Under the pieces are notes generated by a model that was given only the letters and a program-made list of their open reading frames with translations, ran no database searches and was not told the DNA's origin. Below are positions 1 to 13,300 of a DNA stretch of 64,000 nucleotides, one piece after another. The stretch spans positions 1 to 64,000 of the forward strand of contig FMBT01000318.1 in the NCBI GenBank assembly GCA_900095095.1. The letters are read 5' to 3'. A program made the position numbers and the translations under genes. The DNA comes from Fragilariopsis cylindrus CCMP1102 (Eukaryota > Bacillariophyta > Bacillariophyceae > Bacillariales > Bacillariaceae). The stretch's first letter is position 1, and each line of letters starts with the position of its first letter.

Positions 1-1527
1 TATCTCTCAAGGCGGTCGTGGCGCACAGAAGAAATTATCCACCTGATCATGAAGATATTCGAGAGGTCATGGGAAAATTACTTGATCACTTCACCGGTCT
101 AGCCAAAGTGAATACTGGTGATGACAATACCGATGCCGAAAATGAGAGAGTGTATTGGTGGCATACTCATATCCTGCGGTGGTTCTCTTGTTGGGTCCAG
201 AAAATTGGGAAGGGCGACTCAGAGACTGCTTTAAGACGTTACTCAATCCAAATTACGGATCGAAGGAAAAGACCGGACCAACGGCACCACCCCTTCCCGT
301 GAAACGATGTTTGGCGTCAAGTTTGCATACCGTAGCCCACATATTGGGCCCCGAAATTACGACGAATGATATCATGCCCATCTTTCGAGATCATTTCCTT
401 AAAGATACTGACGAGTCAGTTCGATTGAACATGATTCGTAATTTTCCCACCTTAGTTTCCCTGTTGGAGCCACCGTTAAGGAATCAGTACATATTACTTT
501 GGTGTGAAACGATTCGAGGTGAGGAAGTTCTAGGCGCTATGAAACGAAGTGCCACTAATCCATTAGTATTGAATTGGAGACAGAGAGACTATGTGTCAAG
601 ATGTTTGCCGGAATTGATTGTAATGGTTGATGCTGTCTTTGTGTACAACCATTTGTGGCCAATCTTAAAGTCGCTATTGACAGATACGGTTAATTTGGTA
701 AGGCAGGATGCAGTCTGGGCTATTCCTCTTCTATTAAAAGCATTTGCTGCTGAGAATGTAAATGATTTAGATGGGGATCGAGCCAAAAAGCGAAGGAGAC
801 ATGGAGTAATTGGGCGTGTCAAGAAGTTACCAGATGGTTGAAGGAAACAATACCGAAAATGTCAACATCAAATACCAAGGGGAAAAGCTCGTCTGGAAAA
901 ACTGGAAATTTTAGTCAAAGACAGCTATACTGTCAAGTCTGTACGGCCATGAGTCTTGCCATTCGGTTGGGAGATGGTCTGAAAGATCCAGATGACCCAG
1001 TCGTTGAATTGGAATCAAGATTCACCTCTGCCATGCAAACACGGAATTCGAGAATAATGATTGAGGAATATGGACCATATCGAAAGCTTACAGATGGAGA
1101 ACGAAAGCATCTCTCGCGTCTGTTGACCAATGATATTTTGCCTTTAGCACTGGAATTCAAAGATGACAGAGTAACCAATGTTCGACTTACTCTAAGGAAA
1201 ACACTACTTTTGGTACCCGAAAATATAGCTCAGTCTTCAGCCTGTCAAGAAGCGGCACAAAGTCTTCTTGACGAAGTCGAGACATGGGAAAGTTTTGATG
1301 GCATCGAAAATACTCCACCGCCCCCACCACCTACGCAGGCGCAGACGCAGAAGAGTAATACACAAGGAGCAGATTCGAGACAACAGAACGGAACGGCAGC
1401 TGATGCCAACCGAGAAAGTGTTGTTCCCGTTGCGAGGGGGCTTAAAAAGAAAGGATCCAAACGAGAGAAGAAGAAGGGTGTCGAGAACATCAACGTTGTC
1501 CAGAGTGATACAGCGGCAGCCATATGA
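1..1527 (+). CDS. PP4R1-like HEAT-repeat phosphatase regulatory subunit (5' truncated)
   Basis: C-terminal part of a HEAT-repeat protein resembling protein phosphatase 4 regulatory subunit 1, a scaffold that binds the PP4/PP2A-type catalytic subunit. The gene enters from the left edge, so its start is not visible. Helical HEAT pairs can be read throughout, including a block of the form LxPIFxxHFLKDxDxxVRLN and a late block with DDRVTNVRLTLRKTLL. The tail (from about 1315) is a proline run followed by a lysine-rich low-complexity end; the stop is TGA at 1525. The reading frame changes twice: near 153-156 (a T run) and at the A run 785-789. Each is repaired by one extra base, and the protein stays homologous on both sides. 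I read this as one gene with assembly errors. It could instead be a PP2A A-subunit-like protein, but the order of C-terminal blocks fits PP4R1 better. Confidence 0.65.
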
Positions 1528-2408
1528 TGGCTGATGACTAATGACTAATGACTAATGACTAGTGTATGATCTTGCTACTACTTGTATTACTTAATATGAT
1601 TAGACTGCACACTTATTTCACTTTTTATGATAAATTGCTACTATATATTATTATTATTGATGGAACGATAACGATGGAATATTTAATTATTAGGATAGTA
1701 GATATTATATAGGATTCATGAATCAAGATTTGCTCCTGAAGGATAAATCAGGCATAGAACAGAATAATTGTAACCCACGTTGTGGGGTATTCTGCGTGTG
1801 TGTGTGTATATGTGTACACTGGTCCAATTGCTTCAACATTGACTTCATCAAATGTCAAGAGCTTCAACTTGCGTCAATAATGTGATACCAAACCACTACA
1901 GTAGTGCTGTCGGAGTGTTGCGGAGTTTCATCCTAGAAAACATTAAGTATACAAGCACATATTAATATTATCAAAAACTATTATCACGTTTAAAAATAAT
2001 GTGGGTCCTCTATTAGAGACCAAACTTTGAATTATAATATCCAGTATGCGATATTCAAAACATAATACAAATGTCACGTACGTTAGTTTGACAGTTAGTT
2101 ACGTTGGTCATCCAAAATGTTTCCGGTGTCAATTTCAATTTCAATTACAACATGTACACTACTCCTCTATGTTTATTTCGTATTATAGATTAGATTAGAT
2201 TAGATTAGATTAGATTAGACTTTAATTATTAATCAGAATGAATTTAATCTACATTATTATCTGTTACTTTATATTGAATAATCATGTCTCTCGTGTATGA
2301 AGGATGATTTACTTTCACAGTGATTGTGCGTAGTAGGTCGGCACTCTAGGGAATGGTTTTTAATCTATTTTTTATACATTGCAGTAGATTTAGTAACTTC
2401 TCTTTCTT
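1528..2408. other. Intergenic, AT-rich
   Basis: About 0.9 kb between the ends of two genes that converge. It holds a short (TG)n run near 1797-1815 and a pentanucleotide repeat listed separately. No coding or RNA gene is seen. Confidence 0.6.
2186..2219. repeat. (TAGAT)n microsatellite
   Basis: Nearly seven perfect copies of TAGAT in non-coding DNA. Simple sequence, no function assigned. Confidence 0.9.
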
Positions 2409-3451
2409 TTAGTCTCGTAATAGATTCATCAAACAGAATCCCTCTGTCGCATCTTCTTCTAGTCTTTCTCCCCATTGTAAAACCGATGTTTCTCCGGTTG
2501 TTCTTTGTCTCTTTGAAGGAATATCATCATAATCGTCACTACTATCATATACAGGATTTGCTCTTTTGAGTACCATCATATCATCTTGATTATCATAATC
2601 TGCTGTACGACGAAAGATGGATGGGTTGATATCACAACATAGTAGTTCGTCATCATCATCATCGTCGTCAGCTTCTAATGATGATGCTGGTTCAACGGAT
2701 AAGATTTTCAGTGGTGATGATGATTTATTGTTATCTTTCGATAACAGTGTTGCCAATCTTCAATGTTTTCCGAGACTTCTTCTTCATTCATAGAACGCTT
2801 GTATGGAGTATCCTTACGTATCTTCAACGAAGATGAGGATGATAACTTGGTTGGCTTTGATGTCTGGAAATTCATGATGTTATTATTATCGTTATTGTTG
2901 TTGTTGATATTGTTATTGTTGTTTATTATGTTAGGATGAATAGAAGCACGATTTCGTCGTCGATTTTTGTAAGCACAAGTTAGGACGTCGCGTGGGATGA
3001 TGATTGTACAAAAGTCATGATGAATTGATTGATAGATTGATAGTGGTGGATGATAATTTCAGTTGGTCAAATTACGTTGAAAAATAAGACAGAGGTTTGA
3101 AATATTGTAGAAATAATAATATGGTTTTAAGTTTTGTGTGATCAATGAACGAATGATCAATCAAAAAGATAAAGTGAAGTGATGAAGTTAAAACCGGCAT
3201 GTTTTTCGATTTTTTTCCCTTCACTGATATTGATCACACAACGCGCACCGCGAGCCGCACGTACTCGAAGTTTAAATTTTTTGAAACAATTTAATTACAG
3301 TACTCACCTTTTCACTGAGATTGCTACTGCTTCTAACGATATTATCTTGATGTCGGGACAATGGCATTCTACGAAACTTTAATTCTTTATTCGCTACAGC
3401 ACTACCATTATTCTCGTCAGAGACATGGTCATTGACTATACTATTCATCAT
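2409..3451 (-). CDS. Hypothetical acidic protein, two exons
   Basis: Not recognised. Exon 1 runs 3451-3308 (two ATG codons in tandem at its start) and ends AAG|GTGAGT. Exon 2 starts after TTTCCAG at 2863 and ends with TAA at 2409. Splicing keeps the frame. The intron is about 444 bp and rich in stops. One base appears to be missing near 2755 (a TT pair), where the frame moves from a segment ending ENIED to one starting ATLLSKDNN. The reconstructed protein is about 199 residues: a charged N-terminus, a Ser run, a run of seven Asp, a basic patch (SKRQR) and a short hydrophobic C-terminus (FCLMNLL). The basic patch could be a nuclear localisation signal, which is inference only. No domain is recognised. 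Confidence 0.5.
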
Positions 3452-4281
3452 GATTTTGGTTTATCTTTGTTGATACAAATTACGTACCGCACGATACTTG
3501 TAGATTGCTTGATTGTGTTGTTTTGATTATGTGAGGATTATTACAAGCAAATCGCACACATTTATTTCGAGAGTCGCCCGGCTCAAAAAAAAGAAAAAAG
3601 TAACGTTCACTTTTTTGTGGGATTGTTGATATTCAGCGAGTTCACAAAAAATTTAACAAAATTATACAACGGCAACAGAGTATCGTTCCGTATGTGATAT
3701 CTGTGTTTGTCACAACTCTCATAGTAGTATGCGTTGCACGATTCTTTTGGATTAGATGAACTTTTGAGCTGTCGAGCGGCACTATCTTGTGACATTATCA
3801 CGACTTAAACATCACGCACCAATCACCCCCGTCATTCTGTTCGGAGTTTTAATGATTTTCTGGCTCCTGATAATTGATGATGTACAGTATGATGATGTAT
3901 GCAATGTCATCGTGTGCTACTACTGGAGTAGCTATCGTTAGAACTAGTAGCTGTAGGTCCGCATTCGTCGCTCTTTAACTAGCAAATATTTTTCTACTGT
4001 ATAGATACATACCGGCTTATTGAATGATAATAGAAACAATCAATCTAGTAGTGTCTGAGAAAAAAATACGATTGTTTGTTTTAGAGTGATGCCATTATTA
4101 TATTGTACTGTAGTTGCGTCAATTCCGGATTTATACAAGATCCCCATGTGCATTTGATGATTGTTATTAAATTCCATTCAAAAAGGATTTCAAATTTGCG
4201 TTACGACCATAAATTAGATAAATGAACGTATTGAATAGATAATAGATACGTCTACTTGTTTTCAGTATTCAGTAGTTCAAC
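3452..4281. other. Intergenic
   Basis: About 0.8 kb between the start of the acidic protein gene and the end of the HCAR/DVR-family gene, both on the minus strand. It must hold the promoter of the former. A 64-codon minus-strand open frame at 3607-3801 has no protein-like features. Nothing else is seen. Confidence 0.5.
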
Positions 4282-5457
4282 TCAAATCTCCCCCTGTATT
4301 TTAGAAATGAGGTTTGCAAACTCAGCATCATTTTCTTGATAATGATCTACAATATCCCTCGCATTTTGAGGCAACTTCATCTTAGCACTTTCTTCGTTCC
4401 CCTTCTCAACCTTCAACGTGTACAAGTAGTTCCGCAAGATGTGATAGTCGATGGAATATCTAGCAAAGTTGATACCTTTTGGACCTAAACGTGTCATACC
4501 AAATGCCATGATGGCCTAAAATTCCTGGCATGCCCTTTTCTGGTACAGATTTTCCTACCATGGCCATAACAATTGCATCGGAAGCAACTGTCGCTGATGC
4601 CAGCTTTTCATGTGATCCCTTTCCAACAGCTTTTCCTTTTATAGTGAGTCTAGATGCCTTTTGAGCTATTTCTGCCATTTTTGCACCTCGTTTGTTGCGG
4701 ATTGTAAGTGTTTGTGATGATTCGTCCATACGGGTTACGCCTCCTCCTTTTTCTACTAGTGGTGCTCCCATATAACCAACTACAATATCTGCTAATCCGT
4801 TGGTATAGTCAAAGCATTTCCGACATGACTTGGCAATAGAAGCTTCGGCGATCGTTCCTGGTAATGTAAAATAAGGCTTGGTAATATACGAATCGGATGT
4901 CTTTACATGAACTTGAAAGTCTTGCATAAATTCGTAACCTTGTACCTTATCTATACTGCCTGGATTGATCTGAACGCCATCGAGAATAAAGTTGCGTGCA
5001 GCCTCGGACGTAGGTGAATTGTCGGCACAATTAGTCCCAATAACATATACTTCGTCTAGATCTAAATCTGACTGGATAGCTCGAAATGCTTGCACAGCAC
5101 AAACTACTCCACAAAACAAGAGACGTCGAATAGATGGATCGTTTTGAATTTCGTCTAAAACACGTAGAGATGGAGCTAAGGCAGGTTTGACACCTCGTCC
5201 TCTTAAAACATCATCAGTACTACGAGCCAAGATAGGTTCGGGAGATGCAAAGTTATTGCTACCAATGGTGTTGCTACTACTGGCTATACAAACCACGGCA
5301 TCGACTTGATTAGATTCAAGCATAGCAAGACAAATGCCTGTCACAACACCCGTCCATTGTGCATTTTCAACTCTATTCCCTTGTGCTAACCAGATAGGCT
5401 CATGTAGGACACCGAATCGTGCCTCGTCCGGTTCTGACGAATCATCACCACTGCTTA

Positions 5458-5488
<31 letters not shown>

Positions 5489-5896
5489 CCAAGTTATGTT
5501 GGATAGATTTCGGTTCCTCCCGTGAACCCATTCCTCCATATCATCTATCCTTGCCATACTAGGGCCAAGAAATGCACATGCGTCTTTTACTTTGGTAACG
5601 AAACTCGTTTCACACAAGCCACATTTTGAACAGTGTTCCTTTGCAGGAAAACGATCGGGCCAATCAAGAGGATCAATGGGCTTCACCAGATTACTTATCC
5701 TTCGAGTACGTGTAGCATCCAAGGGAAAACCTTCATTACTGCAAAATGACGACGTCCCTGTCGTGATGGGAGAGATTAAAAAAGCACTCAGAAACGATAG
5801 GCTTACTAAAGCGCAGAATGAAATCAGTAGTAGCAGATAACGGACCATTTTATTGGGAATTGCCTTCATGGTACATATAACGGCAACCACAATCAT
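4282..5896 (-). CDS. HCAR / F-type divinyl reductase family (FrhB-like) chloroplast reductase
   Basis: Member of the FrhB-type flavin/iron-sulfur family that includes 7-hydroxymethyl chlorophyll a reductase and the cyanobacterial-type 8-vinyl reductase (BciB/F-DVR). Both are ferredoxin-dependent steps of chlorophyll metabolism. The first cysteine cluster is at C89, C92 and C95 (HCSKCGLC), and a second CRKC motif follows in the C-terminal half. The N-terminus has a hydrophobic signal (residues 17-38) followed by SAFLISP, which resembles the Phe-containing cleavage site of heterokont bipartite plastid presequences. Residues 130-150 hold a poly-Ser run. The frame changes near 4508-4515: the C-terminal piece (LGPKGINFARYSIDYH) lies in another frame, which requires removing one base or adding two. 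The length is about 537 residues. Heterokonts lack chlorophyll b, so divinyl reductase is the likelier activity; this is inference. Confidence 0.8.
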
Positions 5897-6391
5897 TCAA
5901 TACGTGTGTAATAAACATTAATCGACAGCTACTGACTACAGTAAGCCATTAATACATGAAAGAAGATCATTGTACACATTCTTCAAATTGTATTCTGGTG
6001 ATTGATGGTTGATGCGTTGTGTGTTTGCTGATTGTTCTTCTTATGAAACTTTCAAACAGGACCATGCAGTAACATTATGATAGTACGACTGATTTGATCA
6101 CGACTAAAATCAGTCCTGTACCAATTTTGCATTCTAACCATTCATTTGAGATCATACTTTAGGGGCGCGACAAATTCACAACAACAAAAAGAAGGAAAAG
6201 ACGTAATTGTATTACCGTAAAATAAATGCTTCTTGATCGAAAGTGATATCCCGATTGTCGAATCCACATTCCATTCCAACAGATAAATATTAAAAGATAA
6301 GACATTGCATTGTATAAACTATCTTAGAGGTACACTTCCGTAATCTCGATCGAAAATTGACCCCTTTCATCTATCATCTTAACTAGAGACC
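5897..6391. promoter_or_regulatory. Shared upstream region of divergent genes
   Basis: About 0.5 kb between the divergent starts of the HCAR/DVR-family gene (left, minus) and the importin gene (right, plus), so it should contain both promoters. I see no distinctive motif to name. Confidence 0.45.
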
Positions 6392-9300
6392 ATGACCACA
6401 CTTTCAGCCGATGCGATGTCTTTAGCCGGTCTTCTGTCAGCCTTAACTCAACCGGATACTGAAGCTATTCGACATGCAGAAGTTGCCCTAAAACCTGTCC
6501 TAAAAGATCCTCGTTGTGTTCCCGCATTGGTAGAAATTCTCAAGGCAAAAGATACTCAAGTAAGTTACGTGTTATAACTTCAACGTAACTAATAATGTCT
6601 GTCATTACTTGTTACGTAATTAATAATGTCTGTCATTACCTGTTGTTGACTTTAAAATACCCATCGTGTTTCTAACTTTTTTTTTTTAATGTTTCGTTGT
6701 TTCAGCCACCAGCGGTCCGTCACGTTGGAGGAATTTTGTTACGTAAGAGATTGGCTGGCCACTACGATAAGTTTGATGTTGCTACCAGAACGGCTCTTAA
6801 GGCAGAAATTTTAACCGTCTTGGCACAAGAACCGGACCGGTCGGTAAGAAACGGAATGATTGGTGTAGCGGCATCTCTTGGCAAGCTCGAATGTACCGCA
6901 GGTGGAACTTCTTGGCCGGAACTTTTTCAATTCATTGCCGCCGCAGGTGCCGAACAACAACCGGAGGCACGTGAAATGGCGTTTGGTCTCTTGCAAGAAA
7001 TGACTGACACAATTGGTATGCATTTGAAAACACAATTTCAACCCATCGCTGGATTATTTGCGAATGCGTTAGTTGCTACTGAAGATCCAAAAGTTCAAAA
7101 GTCTGCGGTAAAAGCGGTTGGTCAATTGCTATCATTCTTGGCGGACGAACCAGATGTAGATGTCTTTGCCGGTCTGATCCCTTCCATTCTTGAAGTAGCA
7201 GCTCGAAACGTACATGATGATGAGCTCATGGCAACTGTTTTGGACGTACTCTATGATTTGGCATACTCTCCTTCTCAATCAGTTACGGTTCATATGTTAC
7301 CAATAGTTCAATTTGTCCTCCAATGCATTCAAACTCAGGATTTAGAGATGGGTGTTCGTGACTCTGCAGCGTTAGTCATTGCAACTATGGCAGAAGCAAA
7401 GCCAAAAACATTTGGAAAGGAAGAAGCGATGTTATCTCAAATTTTGGATACGTTGTTCACTTTAATCCAAAACTCACCTGACTCAGCAGCGGGTGCATTA
7501 TTTGAATCAAATCCTGCTTGGAGAGAAGATTTAGATGACAACAATGATGATGAATTTGACCCAGAAATGGATTCTCCAACGGAAACCTCCATGGCACAGG
7601 GTACTCTAGATATGTTGGCTTGTGAGATCCCTAAAAAGTATATTTTCCAGCCCGTTGTGTCGCGATGTGTACAGCGACTAAATTCCCACAACCTAACTTA
7701 AGAAAGGCAGGTGTTGCTTGTTTGGGTGTGATTGCCGAAGGCTGCTCGGAACCCTTATCAGATCATCTGGCTGAGCTCATGCCATATGTTCTTCAATGTG
7801 CTCAGGATCCCGACTCCCAAGTTCGAGAATGCGCTTGTTTTTGCCTCGGTCAAATTTCAGAGCACTGTCAACCGGATGTGTTGGCGTACTCTGAACAAAT
7901 TTTGCCCATTGTTTTCAATTTGTTAGACGACAAGACAGTTGCCGTCCAAGCTACATCCTGTTATGTGTTGGAAATGTTTTGCGAACGATTGGAACCCGAT
8001 GCAATCCGTCCTTTGCTAGATTCGATAGTGAAAAAGTTGGCAGCCATGCTGGAAGGTTCCACCAAAAGGAGCGTCCAAGAAATGGCAGTTGCAGCATTGG
8101 CGGCAACAGCGGTAGCGGCCGAAGAGGAATTTACGCCTTATGTTGGTGGTGTAGCGGCTCTTATGACGAAGTGCATGGCTCTGACCGATGAAAATATGTT
8201 TTCCCTTCGTGGTCGGGCCTTGGAATGTATGGGACACATGGCTATTGCTGTTGGTCGTGAAACATTCCGTCCCTACTTTCAAGTGACCATGGAATGTGCT
8301 TGCGAAGGTCTCACCCGCGATTCGACGGACTTACATGAGTTTGCTTATGCTGTTTTCGCTAACTTGTCTAAGGTAATGAAGGAAGAATTCGCCCCGGCAC
8401 TACCAGAACTAGTTCCTCATCTTGTTACCGTAATCGGCACAGATGAAGGCTCACTCGAACCTGCTGAAGATGCGGAAAAAGTAAGTAACCTAGGAAATTT
8501 GCCTATGTATGTAATATATTCGTGTTGGGTAATTATCTTATTTTCTCTGACCAGCGTGAATTGCAATCATTACTATTTACTACTCCCCAGGCTGGTAGTT
8601 TCGGAGCGTTGGATGATTCAGATGACGAAGATGAGGATGCCGGGAATTATGTTCTCCATGTTCGAACAGCTCTTTTGGAGGTTAAGAAAGGAGCGATCAC
8701 TGCTGTCGGAGAATTGGCTGCTCACACAGGTGCTGCCTTTTCTCCTTATTTAGAAAGCGTCATGCAGGTATTGCAAAAGGCTGCAAGTAACTGGCACCCT
8801 TTGATCAAGATCGAGGTTGCGGATGCGTTGCCTAATATGGTTGTTCCAAGCGTTGAAGCCTACCACCAAGGAGAAATCCAATGGACAAAGGGAGATGTAA
8901 CTAGTCCCAGCCCTTTGTCTCCACATACGGCAGCAATCGTCCAGGCAGTCCTAGTCGAATTAATAGCTTTAACAAAAGACGATGATAAAACCACAGTTGC
9001 GAAATCGTGCGAAGGAATTCAATCTGTAATCGAGCTCTGTGGGCCTCATGCTTTGTTACCAGTTGCCAACGACTGTCTCACTTGTACGCATACATTACTG
9101 ACTAAAACAGCTCCATGCCAAATTTCGGAAGATTTTCTTGGTGAAGCTCCTGAGGATGACGACGATCATGATGTTGTAACGCAGGCAGCGTGTGACTTGG
9201 TCGGTGGGTTTTGCCGAGTAATGGGGAGCCAATTTAGCCAATACCTCCCACAATTCTTGCCAGCCGTCTGTGAATATGCCAAGTCATCTAGACCACCACG

Positions 9301-9862
9301 TGACCGATCCATGGCTATCGGTTGGCTCAGTGAGGTAGCGCAAGAATTAGAAGGCGCCATCATTGATTACTGGCCAACTGTCTTTTTGCCTGCAACCTTG
9401 GCAGGGCTTGGCGACCCGTCAGAGGAGGTTAAGCGTAATGCTGCATTCTGTGCGGGCATCTGTTGTGAGGTTCTCAAAGAACACGTTGCTGGAGACTACC
9501 CACAGATCTTACAAGGACTCGAGCCTATCTTTGGCATGGATCCATCTACTGGAGATTCGGTTGCTGCATGTGTAGACAACGCAGCAGCATGTATTGCTCG
9601 CATGATCATTGCACAACCCGCAAGTATCCCAATGCCTCAAGTACTACCTCCATTTTTGAGGCTGCTACCACTTAAAACGGACATGACGGAAAATGAAACT
9701 GTATACAATTGTCTTCTTGGACTTATTCAGATGGGCCATCCTGAGGCCATAGCCCAAAAAGCTGAGTTGCAGCGAATTTTCACTGCAGCTACTTCACCTG
9801 AAAGCTTTGTTGATGAAGATGTTCAAGCAAGGTTGAGACAAGCCGCTCCCGCCCTTCAATAA
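6392..9862 (+). CDS. IPO4: Importin-4-like karyopherin beta
   Basis: Nuclear import receptor of the importin-4/Kap123 type, a superhelix of HEAT repeats that binds cargo (ribosomal proteins and histones in studied species) and Ran-GTP. Exon 1 is 6392-6559 (donor GTAAGT), exon 2 is 6706-8480, and exon 3 is 8591-9862 (acceptor CCCCAG). Both introns are short, 146 and 110 bp, and in phase 0. The protein is about 1071 residues, close to the 1080 of the family. HEAT blocks are visible, such as LRKAGVACLGVIAEGCSE and VRECACFCLGQISEHCQ. The acidic loop DDSDDEDEDAG begins exon 3. One base is missing near 7696-7700, where CTAACTTAAG makes a false TAA; the HEAT repeat continues in the next frame. Gene ends converge with the P5A-ATPase gene. 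Confidence 0.88.
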
Positions 9863-10347
9863 TTGACGTGATCTGAGTATCTATTTGATCCATCTGTATT
9901 ATGGGAAACCTATGGGAAAATCTTCAACTCTTTTGTCGTGCTTTGAAAGTCGGCATCCAATATTGAACATATAGCTAGTACTGTGGTATCATATAAATAA
10001 ATAATAAGCATACCCTAAAATAGTAATATGTTGAACGAAGGCCGATAGACTTTATTGTTCGTTTAGTTAAGAGAAAAGGCAATCGCTACGACACCAAAAT
10101 GTAGTATAGTAGTCTGAAATATGAACATCTCCTTTTCAATAGGTTCAGAGAATCGGTAAACTTAACGTATTATTTGTTGAAAGATATATCTTTACTCCGC
10201 CAATTGAAGAGTTGTAAAAAAAAGGCTACAAAATAAAAGTTATTTCAATGAGATCAGTTTAAGTGACTTCGTGTTCTTTTTCCAAAATCTTTATTAGACA
10301 TAGAAATGTACTTGTAGAGTTAAAGAGCCAACAACCGTATCTAAAAA
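9863..10347. other. Intergenic between convergent genes
   Basis: About 0.5 kb separating the 3' ends of the importin-4-like gene and the P5A-ATPase gene. AT-rich, presumably both 3' UTRs. No coding potential or RNA gene seen. Confidence 0.6.
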
Positions 10348-13300
10348 TCATCTCTCGAAGGTTTTTAGAATCAGCCTTTCAGATATAAATACCAAAAGAG
10401 TGTCGCAAATCATCAGACCTGTCATAAAACTTCTGAAGCCGATGGATTTGACCAAAAGAGTCAGGGAAGACATCAGCGGAAGATTAGATTGATCGGATTC
10501 AAACGAATCGGTCATCCACTCAAGGGATCCAGCATCCATTGTGTCGGGGAACTCTGCGAGCTGAAATAGGTCATTGAGTGGAGGGAAAATTTCAAGTGCA
10601 CAGGCGAAGAGGACCGCATAGCATACTTGCAAACTCCTCCAGAGCATCTTGTTCTGTCGTAATGGCTCGACAAAGGGTTCTCCTCTGTAATTGACAGCGA
10701 ATGTATTCACAGTTGCCAAGACACTAATAAGAAAGGTACAGGTGTTTAAAGTATTCGGATTGAACGGCCCATCTGGGATCATACTTGGGTCGTATGGATC
10801 AACGAAAGAAAGAGCAACCTCCGTTGCGATGATCATAGATGCATAGTGGATAGCAAACTGTGAAGAAATGGATAGCAATGCTTGTGGGCAGAGTACAGAA
10901 GTGGGTGGGTGAATTGCTGACAAAGTGGGTAGAGGTTTGCCCCTTGTTACAAAAAAGAAAAGTCCCGCGACGAAAAGTCCGAGAATTGTTAATTGTCGAT
11001 CACCCTGTTTTACTCCATGCAGAAATAGCTTTGATAGAATCATTGCATTGACCAGACAGTTCACTCCAAGAATCTTGTAGATCTGAAGCATTGTCACTAA
11101 CGTACATCTTCCTTGCTGTAGGACGTCCGTGCAGCATTTGATACTAACCATCCTTGATGTAAACGGAGACGCAATAGATGCATCTCCAAGCTCTATCTGG
11201 TCTAGTTCGTCTTGGGCTTCCTGTAGCTGCCTCATTGACTTTTCTAAAGCTGATGCAGTTGTAGTTCGAACCTTAACTTTCTTTGTTCCCTTTTTCTTCC
11301 GTTCCCTTTTCTGCTCTGACCTAGCCAGTGATATGGTCTTAGTAACTGCACGTTGCTTTGCCTCAACTTCGGGGGAACTGATTATAGAAATTCCAACATG
11401 TGCACGGCGCAGCGCGCCTACATCATTTGTACCGTCACCGCACATAAGCGTGATAAAGCCTCCCAGATTAAAGGCAGCAACGATTGCTTCCTTCTGTCGA
11501 GGATTATGCCTTGCAAACACCGAAAACATGGGAACTATATCCCTTAGAATATTTTGAGCAGCAGGATGCAACAAGACTTGCTTCTCATCGGTTATATGGC
11601 AAATTGAAGCATCATCCAATTGGTTTCTTTGGACAATTGTGGCTGCAAGTTTTTGAAGAGTATCGCCCGAAACACACAGTGCCACTTTCCTTTCTGCAAC
11701 CATTTTCTGTAGTCTAGTCAAATGGTTGGTAGCCAAGGTAAGGTTCTCGATTTTTTCCATTTCGTCATTCTTAGAAAGTGTAACGAAATGAAATTCAACA
11801 CGAAAATCATTACTTGTCACCATATTCTTGGGGCACGGTACGTGTTTCAGTTGTAGTGTAGGTGGGTATAATTTTCCAGTCTTTCTTATGATTCCAACCT
11901 GTCGAGAAACCTCTGCTGCGGTCAGAATTGCATCTCCTGTAATCATGACAACTTTGTTCCCGCTGGCCCATAACTCAGAAACAACGGGAGCTGAATCTAT
12001 CTTTATAGGACAGTGAAGAAGTAAAAACCCAGCGAAAATCAAGTCAGATTCGACAGTTTCGCGACTGATTTCTTTGAACGATTTCTTCGCTTCATTTGCA
12101 TTAAGTTTTCTGTAGGCCATTGCTAGAACCCGTGTTCCACGTGCCATATGATGCATATAAATTTCGTCGTAGTTCTTAGGTACTGAATCAGACCGGAGGA
12201 ACAGTTTCAGAGTTTCTGGTGCCCCCTTTGCCAAGACCCAAGTGCATTCACTTCCAGATTCCCGAGCCAAGACTGACATTCTTTTCAATCTAGAACTGAA
12301 ACCAAACCTTTGGAGGATAAGAATAGTTTCGGGCCTATCAGAAGCTGCATCCGTTATCCTCAAAGCGTTATTCTGTATCATCGTATATCCGGATACATCA
12401 AAAACAGCCTTTTCTAAAGGGTCTCCAATCAATGTATTAGCTTGATCTCCTGAATTGACTGCCAATGAATGACAAGCGGTCATGATGCGTAAGGCCGGCC
12501 ATGGGAGCGTCGCATTGGGCTCTAGTACATCTGTAAATGAGTGTGCGGTGTCAATACCAATATCGTTATTGTTGCTGCTGCTGTTGTTGTTCGTCCCTTT
12601 AACACCGCTATGGTCGGTATTGCCCGTCACCAATCTTACACCTGTGAATTGCATTTCGTCGGAGGTCAATGTTCCCGTTTTATCAAAACAGCATAGATTG
12701 ACCTGTCCTGCCAAAGGAATTCGAAAGACCTCAGTACAGAAAATTTTCCGTCTTATTAAATCGGCGACGCTATTCGTAACCGCCAAACTTAATTCCATGG
12801 GTACTGTAGTTTACAATAACGACGAAGAAACAGTTGTTGGTGAGGAATATCGTGATCATAGACATTATATATGATATACATTTGGCGATTCCAGTAGATA
12901 TATTTATCAAGACTTACATTCGGGAGGGACGACGCTAGTGATGATTATAATCACATGCAAGCTCAAGCGAAATTTGTTCCTAGTTGGGTCGTTCCATCCC
13001 TCCTCCCATACCATGGAAGCACTGACTATTGCACAACATAATAGCATCAGAATAAATACGTAGGTATCACGAGTATGAATCCCATCGATAGACTTCTGCG
13101 TATGAGCCATTGTCCTTAGCAGACTACCTTGAGCCGTTTCGAAGCCTGTTCGTAGAACCATACCGATGGCCCCTTGGTTGGGAGCTTCTGATATGTCGGA
13201 AAGCGGAGTTGCCCCCGCGTGACTCACCAAAAGCGTCGTCCCACCAAAGACAATGAATTGCTTGTGTTCCTGTAGATCGAGCGTCTCGTGGTCTTGTTTT

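Noticed and set aside
2186-2219. (TAGAT)n as a telomere-like repeat
   Set aside because: Only about seven copies of a pentamer, in the middle of a gene-rich window, with no G-rich strand.
11129-11557. 142-codon plus-strand open frame inside the P5A-ATPase gene
   Set aside because: Antisense shadow of a strongly conserved gene; its sequence has no protein-like features of its own.
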